The notes beneath the pieces were generated by a model that was given only the letters and a program-made list of their open reading frames with translations, was not told the origin of the DNA and searched no databases. A program made the position numbers and the translations under genes. This document shows positions 45,813-63,720 of a DNA stretch of 64,000 nt, in pieces; position 1 is the stretch's first letter, and each line of letters begins with the position of its first letter. Origin of the DNA: Takifugu bimaculatus (lineage: Eukaryota > Chordata > Actinopteri > Tetraodontiformes > Tetraodontidae); NCBI GenBank assembly GCA_004026145.2, contig CP034984.1:13806088-13870087 (forward strand), written 5' to 3'.

Positions 45813-48800
45813 ATGTCTTCAGTCCCTGACGGAAAAAAACTCGTGCGGAGCCCCAGCGGTCTTCGCATGGTACCGGAAAATGGTGCCTTCAACAGTCCGT
45901 TCTCCCTGGACGAACCGCAGTGGGTCCCGGATCAGGAGGTGAGTCCTGTGTGGGGGAATTTGACAGCGAGAACGATACGAGATCCACAGATAACAGCGTC
46001 AAGCTAGCTAGGTGATTGAAGGTTTTAACATCCGGTTGAGGTCCTTTCAAAACAAAGGCGCTATTGTTGGGGTTGTTTTTAGAACGTTGTCATTTCCGCA
46101 CTAATATCTGAACTTAAAGAACAACCACATACACAATCAAACTAAACATAAATTTAATTGTATTCCCTATATTCAGTATCTTAACTATCCGTCTATCGAG
46201 TCCGTCAGGGTATCGTAGCGAACATGGACCTAATTCAAGGGCTTTTATTTGTTTCTTGAAATCTTCGACTTTCCGGTTTTTATTCCGGTAACTGCGAAAA
46301 TTAACTACATTTTATGGCAGTTTGCCGTCGTCCTGGGCGTTCCAGGCACCATCAGCCTGGCAAACATTGTCCAGTAAATAGCTCATGAACTATAAACTGT
46401 CCGTCTGACGCAGATACGATGTTGGACTTGATTTTTATCTTTGATCTTGCGTCATCTGTCGGCTACGTGCGCACTTGAGCTAGTTTATTACCTTGGAGTA
46501 GCATTAAAAGGTGCTATGCTAGCCCTCAAGTAGTGTGTACTTTAACTTTATCTGGTTTGAATAAAGACACTGCCGGAGGCCAAAACAAAAAAAACTGTTT
46601 GTTAAAGTGGATCGTCCTCTAAAATCCTCTCCTTTCATAAGAGCAGACTGGAACTGCAGCCAGCAAAGTTAATAATTTCTCATCTGTTGCAGCAGATCTC
46701 TGTGATGGTGCTAATAAACTGTCTCATCTTGACTGAAGTGTAAGAAATAATCCCGAGTCTGAGTGCAACTTTCTGTCAAAGTCATCAAACTTTATTCAGA
46801 TGATTCTGGTTCCGAAATGAGTGGAACTGAAAAATCGCTGAATGCGCTGGGCTTCATTGCGTAACATCCTGTTTTTCTCCGTTCCTTTGTGCCTCCAGTG
46901 TCCCAGATGTATGCAGTGTGACTCCAAGTTCGACTTCATCAGGAGAAAGGTCCGTATTGTTTTCCGGCTGACAGCAGCTCTCAGCTGCAGCTCCTGTTGT
47001 TGGTTCTGTCGCAGGGTCGCTCCGCAGGCGCCTCCTGGCACAACAGCACGTCAGAACCGAGACTCTGACCGCAGCCCCTCTAAACATCTGGGAGCATTAG
47101 CAGCAGAAACACGCTGGCTACCGCGAGACCTTTACACCTCCCACACCTTCAAGTTCCTCTCGATTACTTTCATCCCCTGTTTTAGTGACTTTTCCTCCAG
47201 TTCTCGGAGCAACAGTTTGAAGTGATCCGATTGGTTGTGATTTAGTTTCCAGTGGAAAGTGTCAGAACAGAAACGGGGGGGGGGGATCGACACGCTGCAG
47301 TTTGTGCTGACGGACTTCCTGTGTTTTCATCAGTCAGGAGAAAAACAACATGAACTTGGTCTTTTCCCGTCCCGCGTCTCCTTAGTTACACATCAGAATG
47401 TGCTGCAAAGTTTCCGCTGAAGTTTGAGACGGAAAGCGAGAGTGTTGGGGCGGCTCGGTGGGGGGGCGGCGCTCGTTGATGGTGTCGTCCTGTTTCCTGC
47501 AGCATCACTGCCGGCGCTGCGGCCGCTGTTTCTGCAACAAATGCTGCAGCAACAAGGTGGCGCTGCCCCGCATGTGCTTCGTGGACCCGGTGCGACAGTG
47601 CGCCGAGTGCAGCCTGCTGTCCCAGAAAGAGGCGGAGTTCTACGACAAGCAGCTCAGAGTTCTGCTGGCAGGTCAGAACCGTCGTGAAGGACCCACCGGC
47701 TGTGTGAATGTTACTGATTGGTGCTTTTATCTCAAAGGGGGAACCTTCGGCGTCACTTTGGGGACGACAGAGAAATCTGAAACCATGACCTGCCGCCTGT
47801 CCACCAACCACAGGTCAGTTCCAGGACCGTTCCAGGACCGTTCCGGGGTTCACAGGCGGGTTTGAGCAAAGAGCCGAGGACGTTTTCACCTGTTAGAGCT
47901 GGGAAACTGTCTTTGATGTTTGCACCTCTTTGATGTTTGCACCTCTTTGATGTTTGCACGTCCCGCGCTCGTGGCTAAAATAGCCGATGGCGTTCTCCCC
48001 GGCCCGGGCGCCATCCCACCCGTCCTTCCTGTCGCTATTTTCGAGAACCGGAATTTAAGCTGGGCAGCAGCAAACGTGTGCACGAGGTGACGCTCGCGAG
48101 CGTGGCGGCCTCAGTCCAACCCGCTTTTGTTGTGAACCGCAGATATCTGTTCCTGGACGGCGAGAGTCACTTCGAGGTGGAGCTGTCTCGCATCTCCAGC
48201 ATGCAGATCCTGCCGGACGGGACGAGTCCAGGAGGTGAGACCTGACCCCCCCCTCCCCGGTCCCACAACACCCCCGAAGGTCTTGTGGTTCTGGTCTTTG
48301 GCTGCTTACGTCAGACGTTTCAGTTAAGATCAAAGTAAAAAGTGTAAAGTCGGAATGTGTGAGCAGCTTTTTTCCTCCTCCACTAACCAGCAGATGAATA
48401 TCAGGATCTCGAGACTGTTGCAGGTTCTGAGCACTAACAAACTGTTTCTTCTGTGCTGCCTCGCCGCGGCTCCGCCTCCTCCTCTTCTTCTTCTGTCTTC
48501 AGAGAGTGACGTTCACACGTACACCAGTCTGCTGGACAGTCACGGTGAAGGTTAGCGCCTGTCTGATCTTCTCCTCACGCCATCGCAGCTCCTTTCCCTG
48601 TGTGAACGTGACCCCTGACCTCCTCCCTCTGTGTGACATAAGCCCCGCCCCTTCTCTCCTAATCAGTCGCCTGATTAACGGCAGAGAAACGCATTCACAT
48701 TTGATCCATTAACGATTCATTGATAACCGATATCCGCCCCCTCATCTCATATCGTCCCGTCAGGCCCCCTTAGCTAAAGGAACGCCAGCACTAAACTCAC

Positions 48801-49234
48801 CATTTGTGATGGTTCCTGCTGCTATTTACTCACAACTTGTGTGGTCTGGTTCCCTCACTGAGGCTTGGATCCAACCAAGATCAGGTTCCATCCTGTGGTG
48901 CCATGTAAAAGAATCTTCTGCTTCATGTTGGGACAGAATTGGATTGGAGGAAACAGAAAGCAGCAGAACAGGCTGAAGCAATGCTCCAATTATCATCAAA
49001 ACGCTGAATATCCTGCAGCATCGCCTCCAAAGCTGGGCCTGAAGGGCGGCGATCCAGCCGGGTTTTCGCTCCTACCGGGCAGGACAGAAAACCCGGCTGG
49101 ATTCTGACCCTTGTGGACTGGAGTTGGATGCAGCTGAACTCCAATCAGGAAATTAGACTTCTGCTTCTTTAGTGATTGGGAGCGTTTTTGATCACAGATA
49201 TTTTCCCGTTCTAGTTCTTTTTAATTGACCCACT

Positions 49235-49278
<44 letters not shown>

Positions 49279-49583
49279 TGCAGGAGGGACGTCCCGAGCC
49301 AGTGGGATGATCCTTCACTACAAACCGATGGGCTCGCAGGACGTCCAGCAGCTGCGCCTGGAGGCCACGGAGGACAAGAAGGCGGCGTCGCTGTGGCTGG
49401 CCGCCATGCACAAGGTAGACACACCTGACGGACAGGTAGCATCACCGCTAGCCTGACGTTAGCGTGAGGCCGAGCAGGGCACTGTGGCGCCCCCTGCAGG
49501 GCGTCCGCCGTCCTACTGGGGCAAACATTAACTCGTCTTTCTCTCAGGCTGCCAAACTGCTGTACGAGTCGCGGGACCAGTGA
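45813..49583 (+). CDS. zfyve21: Zinc finger FYVE domain-containing protein 21
   Basis: Endosomal/focal-adhesion FYVE protein, reported in mammals to promote focal-adhesion turnover and to act as a Rab5 effector. Eight coding exons: 45813-45938, 46899-46949, 47503-47671, 47738-47813, 48143-48234, 48503-48550, 49284-49414 and 49548-49583. The 242-residue product begins MSSVPDGKKLVRSPSGLRMV. The FYVE finger shows the WxxD motif (WVPD, 37-40), then CPRC, CDSKFDF and the phosphoinositide-binding RRKHHCRRCGRCFC (57-70), and PRMCFVDPVRQCAEC. The C-terminal part (ETMTCRLSTNHRYLFLDGE) forms the family's PH-like domain, and the end is AAKLLYESRDQ, identical to mammals. Exon 6 is 48 nt, flanked by phase-1 introns, so it can be skipped without frame change; mammals have isoforms with and without an insert here. 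Confidence 0.96.
47905..47958. repeat. 18-bp tandem repeat, zfyve21 intron 4
   Basis: Three copies of TTTGATGTTTGCACCTC, one diverging at its end. Confidence 0.8.
49240..49281. repeat. (GT)n abutting the zfyve21 exon 7 acceptor
   Basis: About 18 GT units followed directly by GCGCGTGCAG, the 3' splice site of exon 7 (starts 49284). There is no separate pyrimidine tract. Confidence 0.95.
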
Positions 49584-50610
49584 GGCTCCGCCCCCACAGC
49601 AGCACCCAAGTGTTCGGCGCCCCGTCCCGGCGGGTCGCCACCTCTGATTCAGACTCTTCGCCGGCTCTCGGTACCAGACGTCTTCATGGTCGATTACCTC
49701 TGTCGCCGCTGTCGTGTTTACCACAGATGGGAGGACTCTTCTTATTTTTTTACATCCCTCCGTCATTTTAATGATAAACTCCCAAAAAAAATCAGCATTT
49801 CGGACTCTTTGATGTTCCCACGTTTGTACGTTTGTGTTGAGCCCAGTTGTGCGACACTTTTGTATTTTCACACGGGGGGGCCTCCTGAACCCCCGAGGCC
49901 CGTTTCTATGGCGACGGTTTTATACAATATTCCCTGAGGAATTTTTAAGGCGGTAGCTGAAATAGTTTTAAAGCTTTTATTTTCATATTTTCCCCTTCAA
50001 CTTCCTGCTGTGGTGACGTGTTTCTTTTTTACTGTGTAATTAGTTTTTAACTTTCTGCTTTAAGTATTTTCAGATTTGGAGACTTCGGAGTCTCGTCGAC
50101 GCATAAATAAATGCTTTAATGTGCTTCCACGTATTGGGAGTTTTGTATCCGCCCTTCTGGTAACTCGTCAACACGTGCGCGGACGTCCACAGCTACAGAT
50201 ATACGAAGGGTCGTTTCATAACGTCAGTGAGCAGGAATTCCCAAAACGAAACATTTTTCCGACAGGTGAAGGTGATTCTTCCACCGTTGGTCAGGAAGTG
50301 GAGCCGCAGGTGAATCACAGGCTGTTTGCTCCGCTGATGCTTTCCTCACGTCTTCCTTTTCTTCTAAACTTGAATGAAATGAGAAGTTCCAACTTAAAAA
50401 ACTCACTTCTGTTTGCATCGAACAGTAAAATCACGTTTCACTCCTCCTCGTGATGATGTGATGATGATTATTTCCTCTGTTCTACATTTAAAACGTGCGT
50501 TAGTTCTTTATCACCCCGTCAGCGTTTGTACCTGCACTTTATTGCTGACTGGTTTTATTTCTTTCTCTTCTGTTTTATTGCAACAAACCTAGTGGGTTTA
50601 TTCTGTTCTC

Positions 50611-50616
50611 AATAAA
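50611..50616 (+). terminator. zfyve21: zfyve21 poly(A) signal
   Basis: AATAAA about 1.03 kb after the zfyve21 stop, followed within 30 bases by GTGTTACGTGTGTC, a GU-rich stretch. An earlier TAAATAAATG at 50105 is an alternative. Confidence 0.55.
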
Positions 50617-51499
50617 CTTACCTGTTTATACAGTTATCGTGTTACGTGTGTCATTAATTATTATCATTTGTTTCTCCAAATGTTGAAGCCCTGTCAAAAT
50701 AAATAATTAGAAAAGTCAAACACCGATTTTAGAAGTCTTTAAATCGATGTTGTAATAACGTGCATGTTAAATAATCACAAAAAAATGTTACAAAAGAAAC
50801 ATGGAGAGGGAAAAAGACGCTGTCACTCTGGAGTTGCGCAGCAGTGGTTCATGGGAAATGTAGTTCTTTAGCTGCTGACAATTATTCATTCACTTTGCTT
50901 TTTTAATGTATATATATTCATGTAAGTATATCCCACATTCGTATATCTGGAATGTAAAGTATGTAAAGACACACTTAATTAGTTAAAAGATACAAAAACA
51001 ACGTTTTGGGGTGCACATTTCCGGCTAATGACGTCAGCGGAAGCTTTGCTGTCAACAGGTAAATTCATTTGTTACCTGTTACTGAATCTGAGTATCACCT
51101 GTATCCATGATCCATCTCTGGACGTTTAAACACATATTAGCATTGTGGGGGGGCAGTTTTGTAGCAAATGAAGAACCCTAGAGAATTATATTCAAAGGTT
51201 ATATTTTATTTTTTTTCCTTATAGAATCATTTATTTAATAAAACATTCATGTTTATACGGTGGAGCCAGAAGGGCTGGGCAATTGTCACAAATGCTTTAT
51301 TAATTTAATGTAAAAAGTTAAATTTCCCCTCCTACAAGTGTCTCAACATATTTGTTGCTGTCTGAATGGTCAAGACATTAAAAAATGGAAGTTTTAACTT
51401 TAATTTCACCTGATTAATTCGACTAATACCAACTAATCTACGTTCTATCTTCTATTATATATTTCCTATATTTCCACTGTTGCTTGTTGGGGGTCAGGC

Positions 51500-51585
51500 C
51501 CTGAATTCTGTAAAGCACCTAGAAACTATTTTGATTGTAACAGACGCTATATAAATAAAGATTGATTGGTTAATTGATCAATTGA
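51500..51585 (+). repeat. 3' tail of an L2/CR1-type LINE or dependent SINE
   Basis: The stretch contains TGTAAAGCACCTAGAAAC and then GACGCTATATAAATAAAG followed by ATTGATTGGTTAATTGAT. Teleost LINE/SINE 3' ends of the form TGTAAAGCGCCTTGAG...GCGCTATATAAATAAA followed by a short tandem tail are very common, so this is a truncated old copy. The family is not resolved. Confidence 0.6.
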
Positions 51586-52397
51586 ATTAAACGTCTAATT
51601 ACAAAATCACTGATAGAAACCTCTCGAATAAGGGGGTGAAACGCATTTATTATTCACAGTTAAATCCTAATAGTTTTGAAGCACAGCTAAGTTTAGAACA
51701 TTTAAACATCACAGTTTCACTGGCATTTATTTAGACATCCCATAATGTTTACAGGAGAGATTTAAACGAGCCGCTCGTTGTGCGGGGCGTCCCCCCCCCC
51801 CCCTCCGCTCTCACTTGGTATCGTCCGTGTGTGCTGGAGCACATGTGGGTGCGTGTTGTGTTCAGGTTTGCGGGGATAAACGCAACGTTTGACCGGCCGA
51901 TCGCCTCGTTTCTGCGGCGTCAGCGCGCCGAACCTCCGCTGGACCTGGACCTGGACCTGGACGGAACCTCAGACGCCACAAAAGGAGTTTTTCTGTCTTT
52001 TAAACCGCAACAATCGGCGGGACGGCGCGGGAGGAGGCTGCGAACCGGACTGTTGGACACAGGTGTGAAGGTATGAGCCGCACGCGCTGACTTTGCACGT
52101 GTGCGTTAAAGAGCAGGCAGCAGCGCGTGACCGAGTCCAGATGAGAGGGGCCGGCTGGTGCCGGCGGCTGCTAGCATCGTTAGCTGTCAGCGGCTCCATG
52201 TGAGCGCGGCTCCGCCTCAATAAACCTCATTTACACCGAAAATCCGAGGCGAGAAAAAGGACGAAACTGTGGAGGCGGTTGGATGTTGCACGTTCGCCGT
52301 TCGCAGCGTGTTGAGCTTCATTCGCCGTGAAGAGGCGGTTAGCCGCCGGTGCTAGGTAGCCTGTGCCACGTTAGCAGCCTCGGAACTCCAGTCAGCT

Positions 52398-52860
52398 GGC
52401 GGATACTCGGGTACTTTAGTGCGGATACTCGGGTACTTTAGTGCGGGTACTCGGGTACTTTAGTGCGGGTACTCGGGTACTGTTAGTGCGGATACTCGGG
52501 TACTTTAGTGGCGGATACTCGGGTAACTTTAGTGGCGGATACTGCGGGTACTTTAGTGCGGATACTCGGGTAACGTTGAGTGCGTGATACTCGGGTACTT
52601 TAGGTGCGGGATACTGCGGGTACTTAGTGCGGATACTCGGTACTATTAAGGGGGATTGCGGTAGTACTCGGGTACTTTAAGTGCGGATACTTCGGGTACG
52701 TTAGTTCGGATGACTCGGTAGCGTTAGTTCGGGGTATCGGACACTTTAGTGCGGGGTACTCGGGTACTTTAAGGTGCGGGTACTCCGGGTACTTTAGGGC
52801 GGAGACTCGGGTACTTAGTGCGGATACTCGGGTACTTTAGTGCAAGAGCCGTCACGTACT
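52398..52860. repeat. Irregular 22-bp minisatellite
   Basis: About 20 copies of GCGGATACTCGGGTACTTTA plus GT. Many copies differ by single-base insertions or losses (TGCGTGATACTCGG, ACTGCGGGTAC, TTCGGGTACG) rather than substitutions, which is unusual for true repeat divergence and resembles uncorrected long-read errors. Confidence 0.9.
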
Positions 52861-53404
52861 CGAGTGTTCTTGTTTCACAGCATTGGGAGTTTTTCAAATG
52901 TCTTTTATTTCTATTTATTCTGCAGAAGAGCGGTTATTGATGTGTTGTTAAAAGCACCTTAAACACAAATCACATATAATGAAATAACTCTTAGATGATC
53001 TCATTTGATTTCTTTGAAAGGGAAAAAAAAAAAACTCTGCTAAATTACTTCCGAACATTTGCAATAATAAATTAATTGGTGTTATTTTTCATGGAAAAGT
53101 ACAACTTTGAGTGTAAATAATTGACTTTTGAAGACAGGAGGACATTAAAACCTCTCAATAAACCCTTGGGAACGACTGAAGTCAGGTCCAAAAGGTCTAA
53201 AGAAGTTTTGTCAGGGCTGGAATTTTGTTGTTTGACCTTTGACCTCCAGCATCTCATTTCATCCTCCGGTCGGAGCAACTTTTTATGTCAACGTTGAATG
53301 AATGAAAACGTGGTCGTTATTGCCACTGAAGCAGGTTGAAGAGTGTCACCAAACCCCAGGAGGAGCTCACGCCGTTATTTCCCATCAGGCTTTGAGGCGG
53401 CGCC

Positions 53405-59933
<6,529 letters not shown>

Positions 59934-60148
59934 GTACGCACTCACCTGCACCCACAGCGCCACTCCGGGTTGGAACGTGCACGAAGGTTCAGAACTGCAG
60001 CAGAATCTGCAGGCTGGTTAGATCCCCGACCCAGAGCAGGAATAAGGAACCCACACCGGAGAGGGTCCACTCTGGGATGAACGGGTGGTTTTATCTGGAT
60101 ATTATGTTTACGGTAGCGTAACAAACGGCTCGTTATTCCTGAGGAGTC

Positions 60149-60154
60149 TTTATT
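60149..60154 (-). terminator. btbd6: Candidate btbd6 poly(A) signal
   Basis: AATAAA on the minus strand (plus-strand TTTATT) about 750 bases past the btbd6 stop. No nearer canonical signal was seen, so this is a guess from position. Confidence 0.3.
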
Positions 60155-60900
60155 CCATGTGTCTGCAGCTACTTCAGGTTTGTCAGAATATCCTCGAATC
60201 TGATGGTAAAAGTTCTGGAAATTGAGTGAATTTACAATCAGCTGAGGAAAAGAAACTCGAAATATTCACATGAAAGTTACACAAAAGCTTCCTCGACCTA
60301 CATCGGTGCAGTTCCCAGAGCTGCACACAGGGGGCGCTGCCGCCCGCCCGATGCCCCGAAAGGACGTGACGGCGTCGATCACATTAGATCCTTTATGTTT
60401 ATAATCAATCTAGTACAGAACATCTGGTCACTCCGACGGCGTCCAGCTGTGAACAGGTCGGTTACAGAAGAAAACGTGTGTTTCAGGTGCAGAACAACAG
60501 ATTTTGATGAGTTTTCCGCCGTTTGTTCCGTGAAGAATCTTCCCGACGTCGTGTTTAGAGCTGAAATTACAGGCGGCAGCAGTCTCTACTTATTCCAGTC
60601 GCTACGCTCCGCTCGGCTACACGACCGCCAACGGTGGAACCGACCTTGTTTGTACAGCCGCCGCGGCCTTTGATCACAGGCATCAAAGCAAAAATAAAGT
60701 TCGCCCAGTATTTAAATAAGAAAAAAAAATAACGTTAAATTAAATAAAACAGCAGCTCCTTGGCTTTCAAAATAGTCTCTTGGAGGATTTTTCCAGGGTG
60801 ACGTCGACGGAGTCTTGAATGCTACATCGCTGTGGGGGCTGAGCGGGACCCCCGGGATCTTGGGGAGCCCCGGGTCCCCCCCCCAGCAGTCCGGAGCAGC

Positions 60901-63071
60901 TCATGCATAGAAGACCAGCTCGGGGATCTGCCCCCCCTGCACCCCGGTCCCGTTGGTGCTGTCCGAGGAGCACTGGAACTGGAACGTCACCTTCCCGCAC
61001 TGCACCTCCGTCATGCCCTCCTGGCCGAAGTAGCTGAGCTCGTTCCCGTCCAGCACCACGCTGACCGTGTAGAAGGCGTCCTGCTCCACCTGGACGGGGT
61101 GTTCGAACCACACCGGGAACGTGCTGCTGGACCCGTCCGACACGAACGTGGTCAGGGCCAGCGCCAGCGGCGCCCCCTGCCGCTTCAGCTCCATCTTCAC
61201 GCTGTACTCGGCCTTGCCGCCGCTCGAGCCGTACAGGCCCAGGCCGGCGATGAAGACCCGCTTGTCCACGGCGAACTGGATGCTGTCGCACCGTCCGCGG
61301 TAGCGCCACTGGTTGCTCCGGTAGGCCGAGGACTGGAAGCGATGGCACCGCTGGGGCGCCAGCCCCTTCCTGGGGGTCAAGGGGAAGTCCAGTTTGGGCT
61401 TGTTGGCGGCGGTGTACCACAGGAACATGTTGTGCGTCTCCTCCAGCGTCAGGATGTCGCACTGCGCCGCCCCGTTGGCGAACTCGTCCAGGCTCATGGT
61501 CGGGATGCGCACCAGGAACAGGGCCTTGCCGAGGACGTCCCTCCGGTTGCAGGTGGTCGGCGCCAAGCCCTGGCGCTTGCACTCGGCGGCGGCCCAGTCC
61601 ATCACCGCCTGGAACACCACCTCCTCCTTGGTGTTGAGCGTCTCCCGGCGCAGGATGATCTCCAGCGTCTGCAGGTCGATCTCGCCGAAGCCCTCGGAGC
61701 GGAGCGACAGCTCGGCCTGGGCGTCGATCACCTCCCAGCAGCGCTGGGTCAGGTCCGGCTCCTCGAACAGGCGGCTCTGGGACAGCAGCACGCAGGCGTT
61801 CTTGGCCTCCAGGCTGGTCTCCAGGAAGGTGACGCAGGCCTTGGCCAGCGCCGGAACGATGTACTTCTTGGCGGCGTACAGGGTGGCCAGCACCGTGTCC
61901 GCCTCCAGGTCGATCTCATCGCTGTACATGTACCTGTGGAGAGAGGGGGCGTGGTTTTAGAGGGCGCACACCTGCGCACGCTGGAGCTAACATGAAGCAA
62001 AACCCGAAGGTGCCCCAGGCCGAGGGCACCGAAGGGGAGCAGTCGGGGATAAAAGGAAGAAAAATGTCTCTATTTGGACGGAGCAGCGGGACAAGCGGCA
62101 ATTACGGAGCGTCCGCTGTCCTCTGGCACCGCCGGCGTTCCGGTGTTGGCCCGCGCTCGGCTCCGGATCGGGAATAACGCGCTGTGACACTAGCTGCACT
62201 TGTCATCGCCCCTTCTGGGCGACGGGGAGGGACGGAGGGTGGCTTACTTCAGCAGGATTAGAAAAGCAGCAGGTTCCACATCTGGGATATGAATCTCCGA
62301 CTCCTCCTCCGCCAGATCGCTGTAGAACATGGCACAGAAGACGGAGCTTCCCACGGCCAGCACGTACTGTGGGGGGGGGGGAGATGCGTCAGAACAACCA
62401 GAATATCTCGCCACCGTCTAGCTGGCAGACGGGAGCGTGCCTTTGGAACTTCAGCCCCCCCTCCCACAACCAAAGGATTTGTCGTTACCTTGTGTGCGGG
62501 GACCCTCTGTGACCCCCCGGGGGGGCCGACAATGAAGTGGACATCAGCCATCAGCTCATTGTTGAACATCAAGGCGTTCCTGGAGGCAGAGAAGGATTCG
62601 GGGATGAAAACTGAAATGACCCGTCCGAAAACAACTTTAATGACAGCGACCCCCCCCCCCCCAGATCGACCCCTCCCTCGGCCGGTGGTACCTCTCTCTC
62701 AGCGTGGGGTGGCTGCACTGCCAGCTCGGCGGCTCCACGTTGTTGTTGGTGATGTTCTGCTGGGTGGTCGGGGTGGTCGCCGCCCCGCCGCCGCCCCCCG
62801 CCGGCTCCAGCGGCACCTCCTCGGTCTTGTCGGTGTCGGCCACCGTGGTGCCGCTGGACAGGTTGCTGTGGTTGGCGTTGGCGGCGGGGTACAGCTCCGC
62901 AGCCATCTTCTGCTTCTTCTTGCTCGTCAGGGACAGAGCCAGGAGCTCATAGCACAGCGGCAGCCTGCCGACCTTCCTGGACTTTTTCAGGGTTTCCGGG
63001 AGCAGCAGCAGATAAGTCAGACACCTCATGATCCGGCCATGGTGCAGGAACCTGCAGTCCGCCGTGGGCAT
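60901..63071 (-). CDS. btbd6: BTB/POZ domain-containing protein 6
   Basis: BTB-BACK-PHR adaptor for Cullin-3 ubiquitin ligases; zebrafish Btbd6a is known to promote Plzf degradation in neurogenesis. Four coding exons on the minus strand: 63071-62692, 62579-62489, 62366-62248 and 61933-60901, giving 540 residues. The start is the ATG of MPTADCRFLHHGRIMRCLTY; a GTG six bases upstream is not needed. An internal Met (KMAAELYPAANANH) matches the shorter mammalian start. The BTB domain follows (NALMFNNELMADVHFIVG; YVLAVGSSVFCAMFYSDLAE), then BACK (FLETSLEAKNACVLLSQSRL), then the PHR domain (HRFQSSAYRSNQWRYRGRCD to GGQIPELVFYA). It lies inside the brf1 intron that follows 59933, on the opposite strand; human BTBD6 is likewise nested in BRF1. 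btbd6a versus btbd6b cannot be decided here. Confidence 0.96.
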
Positions 63072-63154
63072 CGGCACAAGCGAACCCCCCCCCCCGAGCT
63101 CCTCTGCGCTGGTACCCGCTGACTTAGCGGCGGACTCGGGGACAAATTCGCCTC
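63072..63154 (-). other. btbd6: btbd6 5' UTR portion of coding exon 1
   Basis: A strong acceptor (minus strand TTTGTTTTTTAG, then GAGGCG) sets the 5' end of this exon at 63154, so a separate noncoding exon lies further upstream. The segment contains a C/G homopolymer of about 12 bases just before the start. Confidence 0.6.
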
Positions 63155-63199
63155 CTAAAAAACAAATTTAACACCGCGTCGACGGCGAAGTTGACGCGG

Positions 63200-63720
63200 C
63201 AGCATCGAGACGCCCGTCCGGGCCCGGCGGAGTCCCCCCTCCGGTGCCAACTTGGACACTTTTTCTCGCTTTCCTGGCGGTCACCTCATCCTTTCCGGAC
63301 GGGGAAACGTCCGGTTGTTTTCCCTTTCTCAGTAATCCGGAGAGTCGCGGCTGGGAACCAACTCCTTTCTCCGTGTTTAGCCCCCCCCGCCTGCGCGGTA
63401 ATCCTCCGAATATTCTCCCGTTTTCCTCACCGCGACACTCGACCCACCGGAGCCGCTGCTGACGCCACGGAGCCGCCGACAACGTCCGAAGTCGAGCGCC
63501 GATTTGACGGGAGTTTTATGACCTGCTTCGCTTTTTTTTCCCTGCCTGTTTTTCTTCTTCGTGATCTCGGACGCCTCGAGCTCAGTGTGGACCAATCAGA
63601 TTCGCCGAGGGTCGTTGCGTCAGAGGCGCCGGAGCCACGCCCCCGCGGCTCCTCGGAGTGCGTCACGGGGCCCGAAGCTCCGCCCCCGGCCGCTGTTCAG
63701 ACTGCTGGGATAAAAATAAA
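63200..63720 (-). promoter_or_regulatory. btbd6: CpG-rich btbd6 promoter region
   Basis: Dense CpG (CGGCGGAGTCC, CACGCCCCCGCGG, GGAGCCGCC) with a CCAAT box at 63592-63596 (ATTGG on the minus strand) and no clear TATA box. It sits directly upstream of btbd6, within the brf1 intron. Transcription start not determined. Confidence 0.5.

Larger units (their letters stand above)
50640..53390. other. zfyve21-brf1 spacer and brf1 5' region
   Basis: AT-rich from 50640 to 51770 with a retroelement tail at 51500-51580, then a CpG-rich block at 51780-52380 that is the likely brf1 promoter and noncoding first exon, then an irregular 22-bp minisatellite (52398-52860), then AT-rich sequence. An acceptor-like TTTCCCATCAG ends at 53390, just before the brf1 start, so the CpG block would be joined to coding exon 1 by splicing. 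No coding region supported. Confidence 0.45.

Noticed and set aside
51780..52076. 98-codon frame in the CpG block upstream of brf1
   Set aside because: Composition-driven and unlike any BRF1 sequence; more likely promoter and 5' UTR.
60832..61995. 387-codon plus-strand frame over btbd6
   Set aside because: Antisense shadow of the conserved btbd6 last exon.
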